Source: Candidatus Nitrotoga sp. CP45 (lineage in GTDB: Bacteria > Pseudomonadota > Gammaproteobacteria > Burkholderiales > Gallionellaceae). From it: 64,000 bases of DNA. The translations under genes and the position numbers were made by a program. The notes under the pieces are model-generated. The model saw nothing but the letters and a program-made list of their open reading frames with translations, had not been told where the DNA came from and did no database searches. Location: positions 62,001 to 126,000 of the forward strand of contig CAMCFJ010000002.1 in NCBI GenBank assembly GCA_945874105.1, written 5' to 3'. Positions 29,708-38,818 of the stretch are shown one piece after another (position 1 is the stretch's first letter; each line of letters opens with the position of its first letter).

Positions 29708-31168
29708 CTAATCAATATGGTAATTCGGTGCTTCCTTGGTGATCTGCACGTCGTGGACATGCGATTCACGGATGCCGGCAGATGTTATTTGCACAAACTC
29801 TGCCTTGGTGTGCATTGTGGCGACATCCGGACAACCCAGATAGCCCATACTGGCGCGCAAACCGCCCATTAGTTGGTGGATAACCGCCAGCACGCTACCC
29901 TTGTAAGGCACGCGCCCTTCCACTCCCTCAGGAACCAATTTGTCTTGATTGGCTTCGTTATCCTGAAAATAACGATCGCTGGAACCCTGCTGCATCGCGC
30001 CTATACTGCCCATGCCGCGATAGGATTTATAGGAACGGCCCTGGAATAGCTCAACCTCGCCGGGCGCTTCTTCTGTACCTGCAAACAGACCGCCCAACAT
30101 CACGACGTGCGCACCTGCCGCAATCGCCTTTGCGATGTCGCCGGAATAGCGCACCCCACCGTCTGCAATGAGTGCTATGCCGGAACCTTGCAACGCTTCC
30201 GCCACATTCTGGATAGCCGATATTTGCGGCACGCCTATACCTGCGACGATGCGCGTCGTGCAAATCGAGCCGGGGCCAATACCTACTTTAACGCCGTCTG
30301 CGCCATGATCCATCATGGCCTTGGCAGCGGCAGCAGTAGCAATATTCCCGCCAATCACATCCACGTTCGGAAAATTTTTCTTCACCCACTTGACACGATC
30401 CAGCACGCCCTGCGCATGGCCGTGTGCGGTATCGACTATGAGCACATCCACTCCGGCTTCCACCAATAGGGTAGTGCGTTCGTCCGTGCCTTCGCCCACG
30501 CCAATCGCAGCACCAACGCGCAAACGTCCCAGTTCATCTTTACATGCCAGCGGATGTTCGCTGGACTTGAGAATATCTTTTACTGTAAATAGACCACACA
30601 GCTCAAACGCATCATTTACTACCAGTACACGTTCAATCCGATGCTGATGCATCAACCCGCGCGCCTCTTCACGGCTGGCGTTTTCCTTGACCGTGATCAG
30701 CCGTTCTCGCGGCGTCATGATATTTTGGATGGGTTGATCAAGGTTGCTCTCGAAGCGCAAATCGCGGTTAGTCACAATTCCAACCACCTGCTTACCCTGC
30801 ACCACCGGCAATCCTGAAATATTGTGCTGGCGAATGAGATTCAGCACATCGCGCACTGTCATCCCGGGTGTGACGGTGATGGGATCCTTCACCATGCCAC
30901 TTTCAAAACGCTTAACCTTGGATACCTCAGCAGCCTGCATCTTGGCGGTCATGTTTTTGTGAACGATGCCGATGCCGCCTTCCTGCGCCAAGGCTATGGC
31001 CAGACGCGCCTCGGTGACGGTATCCATGGCAGCGGATAACAACGGAATATTCAAGGTGATGTTGCGGGTAAGCTGAGTACGCAAACTGACATCACGCGGC
31101 AATACATTGGAATGCGCTGGAATCAGCAATACATCGTCAAAAGTTAGCCCTTTTTGGGTGATACGCAT
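29708..31168 (-). CDS. guaB: Inosine-5'-monophosphate dehydrogenase
   Basis: 486 residues. Catalytic TIM barrel interrupted by two CBS domains (about 95-205; [21 protein letters not shown]). The catalytic Cys loop is [18 protein letters not shown], and the phosphate site is [15 protein letters not shown]. It oxidises IMP to XMP with NAD+, the committed step to GMP. Upstream of guaA in the same direction, the usual guaBA order, but with a repeat inserted between them. Confidence 0.97.
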   Translation of the reverse strand: MRITQKGLTFDDVLLIPAHSNVLPRDVSLRTQLTRNITLNIPLLSAAMDTVTEARLAIALAQEGGIGIVHKNMTAKMQAAEVSKVKRFESGMVKDPITVTPGMTVRDVLNLIRQHNISGLPVVQGKQVVGIVTNRDLRFESNLDQPIQNIMTPRERLITVKENASREEARGLMHQHRIERVLVVNDAFELCGLFTVKDILKSSEHPLACKDELGRLRVGAAIGVGEGTDERTTLLVEAGVDVLIVDTAHGHAQGVLDRVKWVKKNFPNVDVIGGNIATAAAAKAMMDHGADGVKVGIGPGSICTTRIVAGIGVPQISAIQNVAEALQGSGIALIADGGVRYSGDIAKAIAAGAHVVMLGGLFAGTEEAPGEVELFQGRSYKSYRGMGSIGAMQQGSSDRYFQDNEANQDKLVPEGVEGRVPYKGSVLAVIHQLMGGLRASMGYLGCPDVATMHTKAEFVQITSAGIRESHVHDVQITKEAPNYHID

Positions 31169-31230
31169 AATAGATCAACCTCAACAAAAAATTTACCGAT
31201 GGATACGCATTTATAGGTTTTTACCCGAGA

Positions 31231-31245
31231 CTTTTAGAGATGCCC
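31231..31245. repeat. Degenerate MITE-end-like fragment
   Basis: CTTTTAGAGATGCCC resembles the right end of the 141-bp element (ATTTTTAGAGGTGCCC) with two to three changes. It lies 29 bases before the intact copy at 31275. It could be an older copy's end or part of a composite insertion site. Confidence 0.3.
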
Positions 31246-31274
31246 TTAATTTAATTCGAGATGCATTGGTTATA

Positions 31275-31415
31275 GGGTGCCTCTAAAAGTTCAAGTTTCT
31301 AAGCAAGACAAGGCACGAGTAAAAAATTTGAGCGCGGCATATGGTTTATATGTAAGCGATAATTTTTTTCGAGTAACGCCGTATTGTGACGAAACTTGGA
31401 TTTTTAGAGGTGCCC
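31275..31415. mobile_element. 141-bp MITE-like element, copy 1
   Basis: Starts GGGTGCCTCTAAAAGTTCAAG and ends TTGGATTTTTAGAGGTGCCC; the ends are imperfect inverted repeats (about 17 of 20). It is nearly identical, with the same length and orientation, to 40802-40942; I count about five substitutions. The interior is quasi-palindromic and has no coding capacity. No target-site duplication is evident here. It sits between guaB and a DUF1566 gene. It is presumably mobilised in trans by an IS with the same ends. Confidence 0.85.
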
Positions 31416-31479
31416 TGTGTTCCATAGCCGATATAGCCTGCAATTTTCTGATCCCGATGTTGAGGTGATGCACACCTCA

Positions 31480-31941
31480 TTAACTGGAACGCACTAACCT
31501 GACGTGATGAAGAATTTGGCTGTAATCGCTATACACCTTGCCCACGTAGAAACTGACAAACCAGGATAAGGAGCCATCTGGTGAAGATGTAAAAAAAGCT
31601 GATCCTGGCGTTCCTGGAAAGACGTCTGTGTCAATCGAGGGATCTTTACGGCTCGTATCCACGATGCTCGACAGCTCTTCTACGTTAGGCAAGCGCCAAG
31701 CTTGACTCGTGGCCTTCGCTTCACGATTAGCCAATGCCAACGCCGCTTCCAAATCATATACACCAGGAATACCAGTGCAGCCATCAATACTTGCTGTCAT
31801 GCCTTCAGCGCAACGTCGCCAGATCAAGCCAGTTTTATTGTCGGTGACTTCAGTGCCATCCTCAGAAATGATAAATCGAGCTGTCGGTTGCTCACCTGGA
31901 TTGTCTGCCTGTGGCTGGGAGTTATCAGTTTCATTCTGCAT
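31480..31941 (-). CDS. DUF1566 (Lcl C-terminal-like) protein, copy 1
   Basis: 153 residues, no signal peptide seen. DUF1566 core: RFIISEDGTEVTDNKTGLIWRRCAEGMTA, a WRLPNVEELSSIVDTS block, and the C-terminal HHVRLVRSS. The family is found in surface and secreted proteins, often in tandem paralogues, and no biochemical role is established. About 60% similar by eye to the next gene upstream (32122-32607). Probably arose by duplication. Confidence 0.8.
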   Translation of the reverse strand: MQNETDNSQPQADNPGEQPTARFIISEDGTEVTDNKTGLIWRRCAEGMTASIDGCTGIPGVYDLEAALALANREAKATSQAWRLPNVEELSSIVDTSRKDPSIDTDVFPGTPGSAFFTSSPDGSLSWFVSFYVGKVYSDYSQILHHVRLVRSS

Positions 31942-32121
31942 ATTTGATCTTCTTTCTATCAGTTAATTACTATCAGTTAATTATCAATTACTGCAACTAT
32001 TTAACTACACCGTGCTCTGTAGAGAACACGTATTTGTAAAATAATTACATTATCTTGTCAATATTGGATTCTACCCCAGAGTGGCTTCGCTTCGCACTTT
32101 CCTCCAGCGCTGAGTATTCCA

Positions 32122-32607
32122 TCACGAACCGGAACGCACCAAGCGCACCTGAAGCTTACCGCCGCAGACGTAAGTGTTCATGAAGCCACCATAAAACATC
32201 ACATACCAAGCCTTTGACGGATTGTCCTCCACCGGAGAAGCCGACCAGAAAGGCGTTGCAGGCGTCCCCGGAAAGGCGTGCTTGTCAATCGCCGGATTTC
32301 CAAAGCTGGCATCTACAATGCTCGAAAGTTCTTTTACATCGGGAAGACGCCATGACTTGCCACTGGCCAACGCGGCTTCGTTGGCCAAGGCCAGCGACTG
32401 CTCCCAGGTATAAGCGGCTGCAACCCCGCTACAGCCATTGCTGCTGGCCGTCACACCTTCCGGACAACGCCGCCAGATTAGCCCGGTTTTGCTGTCAGTG
32501 ACTTCGTTGCCATCCGCCGATATGGCATATCTGGCCTGAATTTGTGCATCTGAGTTGCCTGGCTCAGCGGGTATCTCTGCCAAAGGCTGGGGAGTGCCGG
32601 TTTTCAT
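32122..32607 (-). CDS. DUF1566 (Lcl C-terminal-like) protein, copy 2
   Basis: 161 residues with the same blocks: RYAISADGNEVTDSKTGLIWRRCPEG, WRLPDVKELSSIVDAS, FPGTPATPFWSASPVEDNPSKAWYVMFYGG and KLQVRLVRSGS. The Cys pair around CPEG and NGCSG is shared with copy 1. No signal peptide. 180 bases separate it from copy 1. A third, truncated DUF1566 C-terminus lies on the opposite strand at 32760. Confidence 0.8.
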   Translation of the reverse strand: MKTGTPQPLAEIPAEPGNSDAQIQARYAISADGNEVTDSKTGLIWRRCPEGVTASSNGCSGVAAAYTWEQSLALANEAALASGKSWRLPDVKELSSIVDASFGNPAIDKHAFPGTPATPFWSASPVEDNPSKAWYVMFYGGFMNTYVCGGKLQVRLVRSGS

Positions 32608-32713
32608 GATGATGCTCTCCTTAGGGATTAATTAAATTTAGCTCGTTGTACTTATTCAGCCCAGAAAAATCATGGACGGCCACGATTTTATTCCATTAGT
32701 CTGACCTGTGCTT

Positions 32714-32759
32714 AAAACGGACATTTCTACTTTGCAGAAAACCGGACATTTCTACTTGG
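32714..32759. repeat. Tandem terminal-repeat motif, likely IS21-type end remnant
   Basis: CGGACATTTCTACTTTG (32718-32734) and CGGACATTTCTACTTGG (32743-32759) are direct repeats 25 bases apart, each preceded by AAAA(C). Multiple short repeats of this wording are, from memory, typical of IS21-family termini; that assignment is inference. No istA or istB is present. Immediately after it begins the broken C-terminus of a DUF1566 gene, so this is a plausible recombination breakpoint. Confidence 0.45.
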
Positions 32760-33432
32760 GGCTAACACCATCCATCGACGACAAGTCCAATCCTGCATAT
32801 GTTCGGCTCGTGCGTAGCGGACAGTTATTTGACTCTTTTGATTCACAGAGTGATTTCATCCCGGATGCCTTCAGCTTCACCACGCAAACCGGCGCGGCGT
32901 TGAACACGGTAGCGACTTCCGGCTCCATTACTGTGGCAGGAATCGACTCCGCCTCGCCCATCTCCATCGTCGGCGGGACATACAAAATCAACAGCGGATC
33001 CTATACTTCATCAGCCGGCACGGTGAACAACGGCGACACGGTGACGTTGCAGCGAATCTCATCGGGTAGTTACAGCACGTTGACCACCGCGACATTGACT
33101 ATCGGCGGCGTTGCCGGAGCGTTCGGTGTAACCACGCTTGATGCAAACCACCTATTCGGGCCCCACACCCACCACGGGATCGGCCACAGCTACCGTGAGC
33201 GGCAACGGCAGGCCGCATTGCAGCTTCTCCCGTTTCACCCGACAGCGCGCCATCGGGCGTCACCTTTCCGTACGGCCTAGTCAGCTTTTCATTAAACAAC
33301 TGCACAGCGGGCAATGGCCTGACCCTGGCACCGATCCCGACCTTGTCCGAATGGGCGCTGCTGGGACTAGCCGGATTGACGGGGCTGTTGGGTATGGGCG
33401 CGATGCGGCGGCGTTCACGGGTAGGGCGGTAG
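32760..33432 (+). pseudogene. Broken surface protein: DUF1566 tail, choice-of-anchor-like domain, IPTL-CTERM signal
   Basis: Three frames together encode a recognisable protein. Frame of 32708 gives a DUF1566 C-terminus (SIDDKSNPAYVRLVRSG), then a Ser/Thr-rich repeat (SITVAGIDSASPISIVGG ... TLTIGGVAGAFGVTT). After about 33140 the coding frame moves to TGSATATVSG, and near 33215 to PDSAPSGVTFPYGLVSFSLNNCTAG, ending IPTLSEWALLGLAGL with a TM helix and RRR tail at stop 33432. IPTL-CTERM is an exosortase-type sorting signal. At least two frameshifts and a lost N-terminus make it inactive unless the sequence is in error. Confidence 0.8.
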
Positions 33433-33615
33433 TCTGGGATGAGGGCATCGCCCCCTGTGGCTAGGCTCGGCGACTTTTATCTTGCGGCAATACCGTCAAC
33501 AGCAAGCAGTATGAATTTGCTACGTTTCACCCACCCAGTTGTGCTACCGTTCGGATGACCCGGGGTTGGGGCTGCTGGATAAAAATGACAGTATCAATTT
33601 TTGACATTACGCATA

Positions 33616-34020
33616 ATGCAGGACACCACTAAACTTATACACATCACTCACCTGCACCATGCCACCTTTCTGGTTGCAGACCTGAATAGAGCGCGCATTT
33701 TTTACGAAAATGTTCTGGGGCTGGTACCTGACGGCAAGCGCCCAGAGATGAGTTTTCCAGGCGTGTGGTATAACGTCGGCTTACTTCAGCAAATCCATCT
33801 CATGCAACTTCCCAATCCGGAAACAAGTACACAGCGTCCAGCATATGGCGGACGCGACCGTCATATAGCCCTGTCGGTAAATAATCTGAATGCGTTGATG
33901 CAAAAATTCGATTCAGCCACGATAAGCTACACGATAAGCATGTCCGGCCGCCCTGCCTTATTCTGCCGCGACCCGGATGATAATGCGCTGGAATTTATTG
34001 AATGCGAGTCATCCCTTTAA
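33616..34020 (+). CDS. VOC-superfamily (glyoxalase-like) protein
   Basis: 134 residues from ATG 33616; the track's TTG at 33601 is five codons earlier. It has a single pair of betaalphabetabetabeta modules: HATFLVADLNRARIFYENVLGL at the N-terminus with the first His ligand, RHIALSVNNLNALMQKF in the middle, and CRDPDDNALEFIE with the Glu ligand at the C-terminus. These enzymes use a divalent metal for varied reactions on small molecules; the substrate is unknown. It is followed with 23 bases by the RIO kinase, possibly co-transcribed. Confidence 0.85.
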   Translation: MQDTTKLIHITHLHHATFLVADLNRARIFYENVLGLVPDGKRPEMSFPGVWYNVGLLQQIHLMQLPNPETSTQRPAYGGRDRHIALSVNNLNALMQKFDSATISYTISMSGRPALFCRDPDDNALEFIECESSL

Positions 34021-34043
34021 AATATCAGGAATGCCTTGATCAC

Positions 34044-34904
34044 ATGAAAACTCCAAAAAGAATTGAGCCGCTCATCCAGGATGGCATCGTTGACAAGGTT
34101 GACCGTCAGCTCATGAGCGGCAAAGAAGCCAATGTTTATATTGTTATCTGCGGAGAAAATATCCGCTGCGCGAAAGTTTACAAGGAAGCTAACAAGCGCA
34201 GCTTCCGTCAGGCCGTTCATTACACGGAAGGCCGCAAGGTGAAGAACAGCCGTATGGCCCGTGCCATGGAAAAAGGTACCCGCTATGGGCGTAAAGAGCA
34301 GGAAGCCGCTTGGCAAAATGCCGAGGTGGACGCTTTGTACAAACTCGCCGCAGCTGGAGTGCGTGTTCCGCATCCCTATGGATTTTATGAGGGCGTGTTG
34401 CTGATGGAGCTAGTGACCGACGAGCATGGTGGGCCCGCCCCGCGACTCAATGATCTAGTTCTCACTGATGAGCTCGCGCGACAATATCACCAGGTTTTGA
34501 TCGAACAAGTCGTGCGCATGCTGTGTGCTGGCATTGTTCACGGCGACCTGTCCGAGTACAACGTCCTCGTCGACAGCATCGGACCGGTCATCATCGATTT
34601 GCCACAAGCAATCGATGCTGCCGCAAACAACCAAGCCTGCAAAATGCTGGAGCGAGACGTCGATAATCTGGCAATCTACTTCGGCCAATTTGCCCCCGAA
34701 CTACGTTCTACAGACTATGGCAAAGAAATCTGGTCGCTCTATGAGAGCGGTGAACTACATTCTGAAGTCAAACTGACGGGCAAATTCAAACGCAGCGAAA
34801 AGCAGGCTGACGTAGGCGCTGTAATGCGGGAAATTGATGCCGCTCGAGATGCCGATACTGCACGGCGACTCTTGCGACAAGCAGCTAAAGCAGATGGGAG
34901 ATGA
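34044..34904 (+). CDS. RIO1-type serine protein kinase
   Basis: 286 residues from ATG 34044. RIO motifs: SGKEANVYIV in place of the P-loop, the catalytic Lys in CAKVYKEAN, the RIO1-specific flexible loop, hinge MELVTD, catalytic loop VHGDLSEYNVLVD and metal-binding IIDLPQAID. RIO1 matures the small ribosomal subunit in eukaryotes and archaea. Bacterial members are scattered and their role is unsettled. Upstream of htpG on the same strand but htpG has its own promoter. Confidence 0.92.
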   Translation: MKTPKRIEPLIQDGIVDKVDRQLMSGKEANVYIVICGENIRCAKVYKEANKRSFRQAVHYTEGRKVKNSRMARAMEKGTRYGRKEQEAAWQNAEVDALYKLAAAGVRVPHPYGFYEGVLLMELVTDEHGGPAPRLNDLVLTDELARQYHQVLIEQVVRMLCAGIVHGDLSEYNVLVDSIGPVIIDLPQAIDAAANNQACKMLERDVDNLAIYFGQFAPELRSTDYGKEIWSLYESGELHSEVKLTGKFKRSEKQADVGAVMREIDAARDADTARRLLRQAAKADGR

Positions 34905-34917
34905 AATAATCGCCCCT

Positions 34918-34942
34918 CTTGAAAATCGTGAGACCACCCCAA
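34918..34942 (+). promoter_or_regulatory. Heat-shock (sigma-32-type) promoter of htpG
   Basis: CTTGAA at 34918-34923, a 13-base spacer, then CCCCAA at 34937-34942 closely match the sigma-32 consensus (CTTGAA-N13-CCCCAT). The upstream CCCCT before CTTGAA also fits. Transcription would begin roughly 30 bases before htpG. The site lies just beyond the RIO kinase stop, giving htpG its own heat-inducible start. Confidence 0.75.
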
Positions 34943-34982
34943 CCTAAGCGTGCGTCCTGTCTAAAAAATAACGGAGAGAGTA

Positions 34983-36887
34983 ATGACCGAAAATGTAACC
35001 AGCAATCGTGAAACCATGGGCTTTCAAGCCGAGGTGAAGCAACTACTGCAATTGATGATTCATTCGCTGTATTCGAATCGAGAAATTTTCCTGCGTGAGC
35101 TGATATCCAATGCGTCCGATGCCTGCGACAAGCTGCGTTTCGAGGGGCTGCATAACTCAGCGTTGTTCGAGAATGATTCCGAGCTGAGCATCCATGTCAG
35201 CTACGATAACGAGGCGAAAACGCTGACCATTAGCGACAATGGCATTGGTATGAGCCGCGACGAGGTCATCAACAATCTTGGCACTATTGCCAAATCCGGC
35301 ACGCGCGAATTTTTTACCCAACTTTCTGGAGACCAGCAGAAGGATGCGAATCTTATCGGTCAGTTTGGCGTGGGGTTTTATTCGGCTTTTATCGTTGCCG
35401 ACAAGGTGAGCGTGTTAACGCGCCGTGCCGGTGAGAAAACCGATCAAGGTGTGAGCTGGGAATCCGACGGTGGTGGAGAATTTGCCATTGAGATGGTCGA
35501 GCGGGCCGCACGGGGCACGTCTATTACCTTGCATCTGCGCGAAGGGCAGGAAGACCTGCTCAATGGCACAAAGTTGCGCACCATTATCCACAAGTATTCG
35601 GATCATATCGTTCAGCCTATCTTGATGAACAAGGAGGAATGGAAAGATGACGCTCAGCAGGTGCTGGAAGAAGAAGAGACAATCAATCAAGCTTTTGCGC
35701 TGTGGGCGCGCCCCAAAACCGAGATCAGCGATGATGAGTACAAGGGTTTCTACAAACATGTAGGCCATGACTATGAAGATCCGATAGCCTGGACGCATGC
35801 GCGTGTAGAGGGACGCCAGGAATACACTTTGTTGCTATATATACCGGCCAGGGCACCATTTGATCTGTGGGAGCGCGATGCGAGTCACGGCATTAAGCTG
35901 TATGTACGCCGCGTCTTTATCATGGACGATGCCACTCAACTAATGCCGCATTACCTGCGTTTTGTGCGCGGCGTGGTTGATACCAATGATCTCCCGCTCA
36001 ACGTATCGCGTGAGATTCTGCAAGAATCGAAGGACATCGAAGCAATCCGTTCTGGCTGCACGAAGAAAGTACTTGGCTTGCTGGAAGATATGGCCGTTAA
36101 GGACCCAGAAAAATATGCCAAATTCTGGGATGTATTTGGTCGCGTGCTGAAAGAAGGAGTGGGCGAAGACTTCGCTAATAAAGACAAGATCGCCGGCTTG
36201 CTGCGCCTCGCTTCTACCCATACTAATTCGCCAGGAGAAACCGTTTCTCTGACCGATTACATTAGTCGCATGAAGGAAGGTCAGGACAAGATTTACTACA
36301 TCACCGCAGATACTTTCAATGCCGCGAAAAATAGTCCGCATTTGGAAGTATTTCGCAAAAAAGACATTGAAGTGCTTTTGCTGACTGATCACGTAGATGA
36401 ATGGGTAGTGAGTAATTTATCCGCATTTGAGGGTAAACCGTTGGTGTCAGTCGCAAAAGGCGGACTTGATCTCGGCAAACTTGAAGACGAGTCAGAGAAA
36501 CAGGAACAGGAAAAAGATGCCGGTGCCTTCAAGGACCTGACCGACAAGATTAAAGCCAGCCTTAGCGAGCGCGTTAAAGAGGTACGCGTGACGCACCGCC
36601 TGACCGATTCGCCAGCCTGTCTTGTGGCGGACGTTCATGACATCAACGCTAATCTTGCTCGACTACTGAAGGCGTCCGGACAGAAGGCACCCGTATCGCA
36701 GCCTATCCTGGAAATTAACCCCAAGCATCCGGTTGTGTTACGGCTGAAAGTCGAGGAGAAGAAGTTTGATGACTGGGCCTCAGTATTATTTGACCAAGCC
36801 TTGCTGGCTGAGGGTGGTCAACTCGACGACCCGGCCAGTTTCGTAAAACGTATTAATCAGCTGATGCTGGAGATGAGCGGCAGCTAA
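34983..36887 (+). CDS. htpG: Chaperone protein HtpG (Hsp90)
   Basis: 634 residues, full length. N-terminal GHKL ATPase: [44 protein letters not shown] and [18 protein letters not shown]. Middle domain: [20 protein letters not shown] with the catalytic Arg. C-terminal dimerisation domain: [15 protein letters not shown]. Cytosolic ATP-dependent chaperone. ACGGAGAG is an excellent ribosome site before ATG 34983. Driven by the sigma-32-like promoter immediately upstream. Confidence 0.97.
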   Translation: MTENVTSNRETMGFQAEVKQLLQLMIHSLYSNREIFLRELISNASDACDKLRFEGLHNSALFENDSELSIHVSYDNEAKTLTISDNGIGMSRDEVINNLGTIAKSGTREFFTQLSGDQQKDANLIGQFGVGFYSAFIVADKVSVLTRRAGEKTDQGVSWESDGGGEFAIEMVERAARGTSITLHLREGQEDLLNGTKLRTIIHKYSDHIVQPILMNKEEWKDDAQQVLEEEETINQAFALWARPKTEISDDEYKGFYKHVGHDYEDPIAWTHARVEGRQEYTLLLYIPARAPFDLWERDASHGIKLYVRRVFIMDDATQLMPHYLRFVRGVVDTNDLPLNVSREILQESKDIEAIRSGCTKKVLGLLEDMAVKDPEKYAKFWDVFGRVLKEGVGEDFANKDKIAGLLRLASTHTNSPGETVSLTDYISRMKEGQDKIYYITADTFNAAKNSPHLEVFRKKDIEVLLLTDHVDEWVVSNLSAFEGKPLVSVAKGGLDLGKLEDESEKQEQEKDAGAFKDLTDKIKASLSERVKEVRVTHRLTDSPACLVADVHDINANLARLLKASGQKAPVSQPILEINPKHPVVLRLKVEEKKFDDWASVLFDQALLAEGGQLDDPASFVKRINQLMLEMSGS

Positions 36888-36901
36888 CTCTGAATTGCTG
36901 T

Positions 36902-36934
36902 TGGCAGGGTATGCTTGCACGCCATACCCTGCCA
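36902..36934 (+). terminator. Strong hairpin after htpG
   Basis: Perfect 12-bp stem TGGCAGGGTATG / CATACCCTGCCA around a 9-base loop, starting 14 bases after the htpG stop. No U-run follows, so it may work with a factor or as an RNA-stability element, but the position fits a transcript end. Confidence 0.7.
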
Positions 36935-37015
36935 GCCAGACGGACAAACACTAAGCATTTGAAAAATTTTGCACTTTATGTAACCGAGTAAACATAAAAA
37001 AATGCGGACAAAAGA

Positions 37016-38272
37016 ATGCGAATACGGTTTCTATTAATACTGATCATCGTTGTCTTGTTGGCGCTGCTATCTGTAATTTATTTAAGTGTCGAAAAACAAC
37101 CGCTCGTCACTGGCATACCCGAATTTACCCCAGCTCATATCGACCGCGCCAAACACATACTGTTTCGTAACGATCCGCGCAAAATGAAAGCAGGGGTACT
37201 ACGTACCATTACTATCAGTCAAGAAGATCTCGACCTTGTAGTCAATTATCTTGCCAACAGCTACGGCAAGGGCAGCTCCCATATAGATCTGCAGCAAGGC
37301 ATGGCCAGGGTGCGAGCAACTGTAAAATTGCCGCCCAATCCAATCGGGCGTTATCTCAATATCGACGCCAAGCTGCGCGAAACGAAAGCACTGCCACGAT
37401 TTGAGTACCTGCGCATTGGCAAGTTACCGGTGCCCGCGTTTGCTGCAGACTGGCTACTACAGTTCGGCATTAAGCGGTTGCAAGCCAGTAAGGACTACGG
37501 GGCAGCTGCCGATGTCATCAAAAATGTGAGCACTAGCGATGAGATGCTGCGCATCGTTTTCGAATGGAACGAAGCGCTGCCCAATCAGCTTAAAGCCTTG
37601 CTGGTGCCGCCCAAGGAGCAGGAGCGACTGAAGGCTTATCACGAGCGACTGGTCGAGCTGACCGGCAAACATGGTTCAAAACGTAAACTGCGGTTCAATG
37701 AACTGATGCAAGCGCTGTTCGAGCTGGCCACGCAGCGTACCCACAACGGCGGCGATGCGGCGGTAGAAAATCGTGCCGCGATCATCGTTATGGCGTTTTA
37801 CGTAAACGGCAAAGGGCTTGGTGCCATTATTCCGGCTGCCAGACAATGGCCAAAGCCGACTTCGCGCAGTGTAACCCTGGGCGGGCGCAGCGATTTTTCT
37901 CAGCATTTCACGATTTCTGCGGCACTTGCCTCTACTGCTGGCAGCCCGCTGTCGGACGTTATCGGCTTGTACAAAGAAATCAAGGATTCTCAAGGTGGCA
38001 GCGGCTTCAGCTTCAATGACATCGCCGCTGATCGTGCCGGCACCCGTTTCGGCGAGCTTGCCACGACTAGTGATAATGGCGCGCAGAAAGTGCAGCGGCA
38101 ATTTACTGCGGGTCTGCGCGAATCCGACTTCATGCCGGAAGTGAAGGATTTACCGGAGTATCTGCAAGAAATCGAGTTCAAACGCCGCTATGGCGGCATC
38201 GGTAGTCAGGCTTATATAAAAATGACCAACGAAATCGAGCGACGAATCGCAGCACTGCCGCTATATCGCTGA
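37016..38272 (+). CDS. Conserved-looking hypothetical protein with N-terminal membrane anchor
   Basis: 418 residues. One N-terminal membrane segment (RFLLILIIVVLLALLSVIYL) without a clear cleavage site, then a large hydrophilic domain. I do not recognise the family. Visible points: an ITISQEDLDLVVNYLANSYGKGSS block near 67-90, a helical middle with KLRFNELMQALFELATQRTHNGGDAAVENRAAIIVMAFYVNG, and a C-terminal FKRRYGGIGSQAYIKMTNEIERRI. The domain after the anchor probably faces the periplasm. It is 18 bases upstream of the HIT gene and may be co-transcribed with it. Confidence 0.75.
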   Translation: MRIRFLLILIIVVLLALLSVIYLSVEKQPLVTGIPEFTPAHIDRAKHILFRNDPRKMKAGVLRTITISQEDLDLVVNYLANSYGKGSSHIDLQQGMARVRATVKLPPNPIGRYLNIDAKLRETKALPRFEYLRIGKLPVPAFAADWLLQFGIKRLQASKDYGAAADVIKNVSTSDEMLRIVFEWNEALPNQLKALLVPPKEQERLKAYHERLVELTGKHGSKRKLRFNELMQALFELATQRTHNGGDAAVENRAAIIVMAFYVNGKGLGAIIPAARQWPKPTSRSVTLGGRSDFSQHFTISAALASTAGSPLSDVIGLYKEIKDSQGGSGFSFNDIAADRAGTRFGELATTSDNGAQKVQRQFTAGLRESDFMPEVKDLPEYLQEIEFKRRYGGIGSQAYIKMTNEIERRIAALPLYR

Positions 38273-38290
38273 CAAACCATCCACGAAAAA

Positions 38291-38701
38291 ATGATGAACT
38301 GTGAACTCTGTAAACCAACGAACGAAACGCTGCTATGGCGCGGCGAACTTTGTCGCGTGGTGCTGGTCGAGGATGCCGATTATCCCGGATTTTGTCGCGT
38401 GATATGGAACCGCCACGTCAAGGAAATGACGGATTTGAATAATGACGAACAGCATGCTTTCATGAACGTGGTATTTGTCGTGGAAAGCGCGCTACGCGAA
38501 GTGATGCAACCCGACAAAATCAACCTTGCCAGCCTCGGCAACATGACACCACACTTGCACTGGCACGTCATTCCGCGCTACATCCTCGACAAACACTTTC
38601 CCAACCCGATCTGGGGCGCACCTCAACGTGCAGGTATTCCCAAACCACCGTTAGATTGGCCGGCTCTCCTTTCACAGAGCATACGTCAACGACTTCAATA
38701 A
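38291..38701 (+). CDS. HIT-family nucleotide-binding protein
   Basis: 136 residues. The histidine triad is HLHWHVIPR near residue 93. CELCKPTNETLLWRGELCRVVLVEDADYPGF at the N-terminus and KHFPNPIWG near the end are typical of the bacterial HIT subgroup. These hydrolyse nucleotide phosphoramidates or dinucleotides; the exact substrate is unknown. ATGATG at the start leaves a one-codon ambiguity. Confidence 0.9.
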   Translation: MMNCELCKPTNETLLWRGELCRVVLVEDADYPGFCRVIWNRHVKEMTDLNNDEQHAFMNVVFVVESALREVMQPDKINLASLGNMTPHLHWHVIPRYILDKHFPNPIWGAPQRAGIPKPPLDWPALLSQSIRQRLQ

Positions 38702-38769
38702 TCGATTATTCCGATGTGAATTAAATCAGAGTAATAAACCCGGATAATCCATTAGGAAATTTAACTAGC

Positions 38770-38793
38770 TTCCCCCTTAGCAAAAGGGGGGAA
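38770..38793. terminator. Bidirectional terminator-like hairpin
   Basis: TTCCCCCTT and AAGGGGGGAA form a strong stem with a five-base loop in the gap between the convergent HIT and FGGY kinase genes. Runs of A and T flank the stem only weakly. A terminator for both genes is the simplest reading. Confidence 0.6.
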
Positions 38794-38818
38794 TGCATCG
38801 TCATCGCGCGCATCAGGT

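Noticed and set aside
31277-31473. Small ORFs inside the first MITE
   Set aside because: They read the element's inverted repeats in both directions and have no homology-like sequence; the element is non-coding.
33433-33615. Short coding-like text YRSDDPGLGLLDKND before the VOC gene
   Set aside because: Contains stops upstream, too short to assign, and lies in the debris after the IPTL-CTERM pseudogene; I cannot support a gene call.
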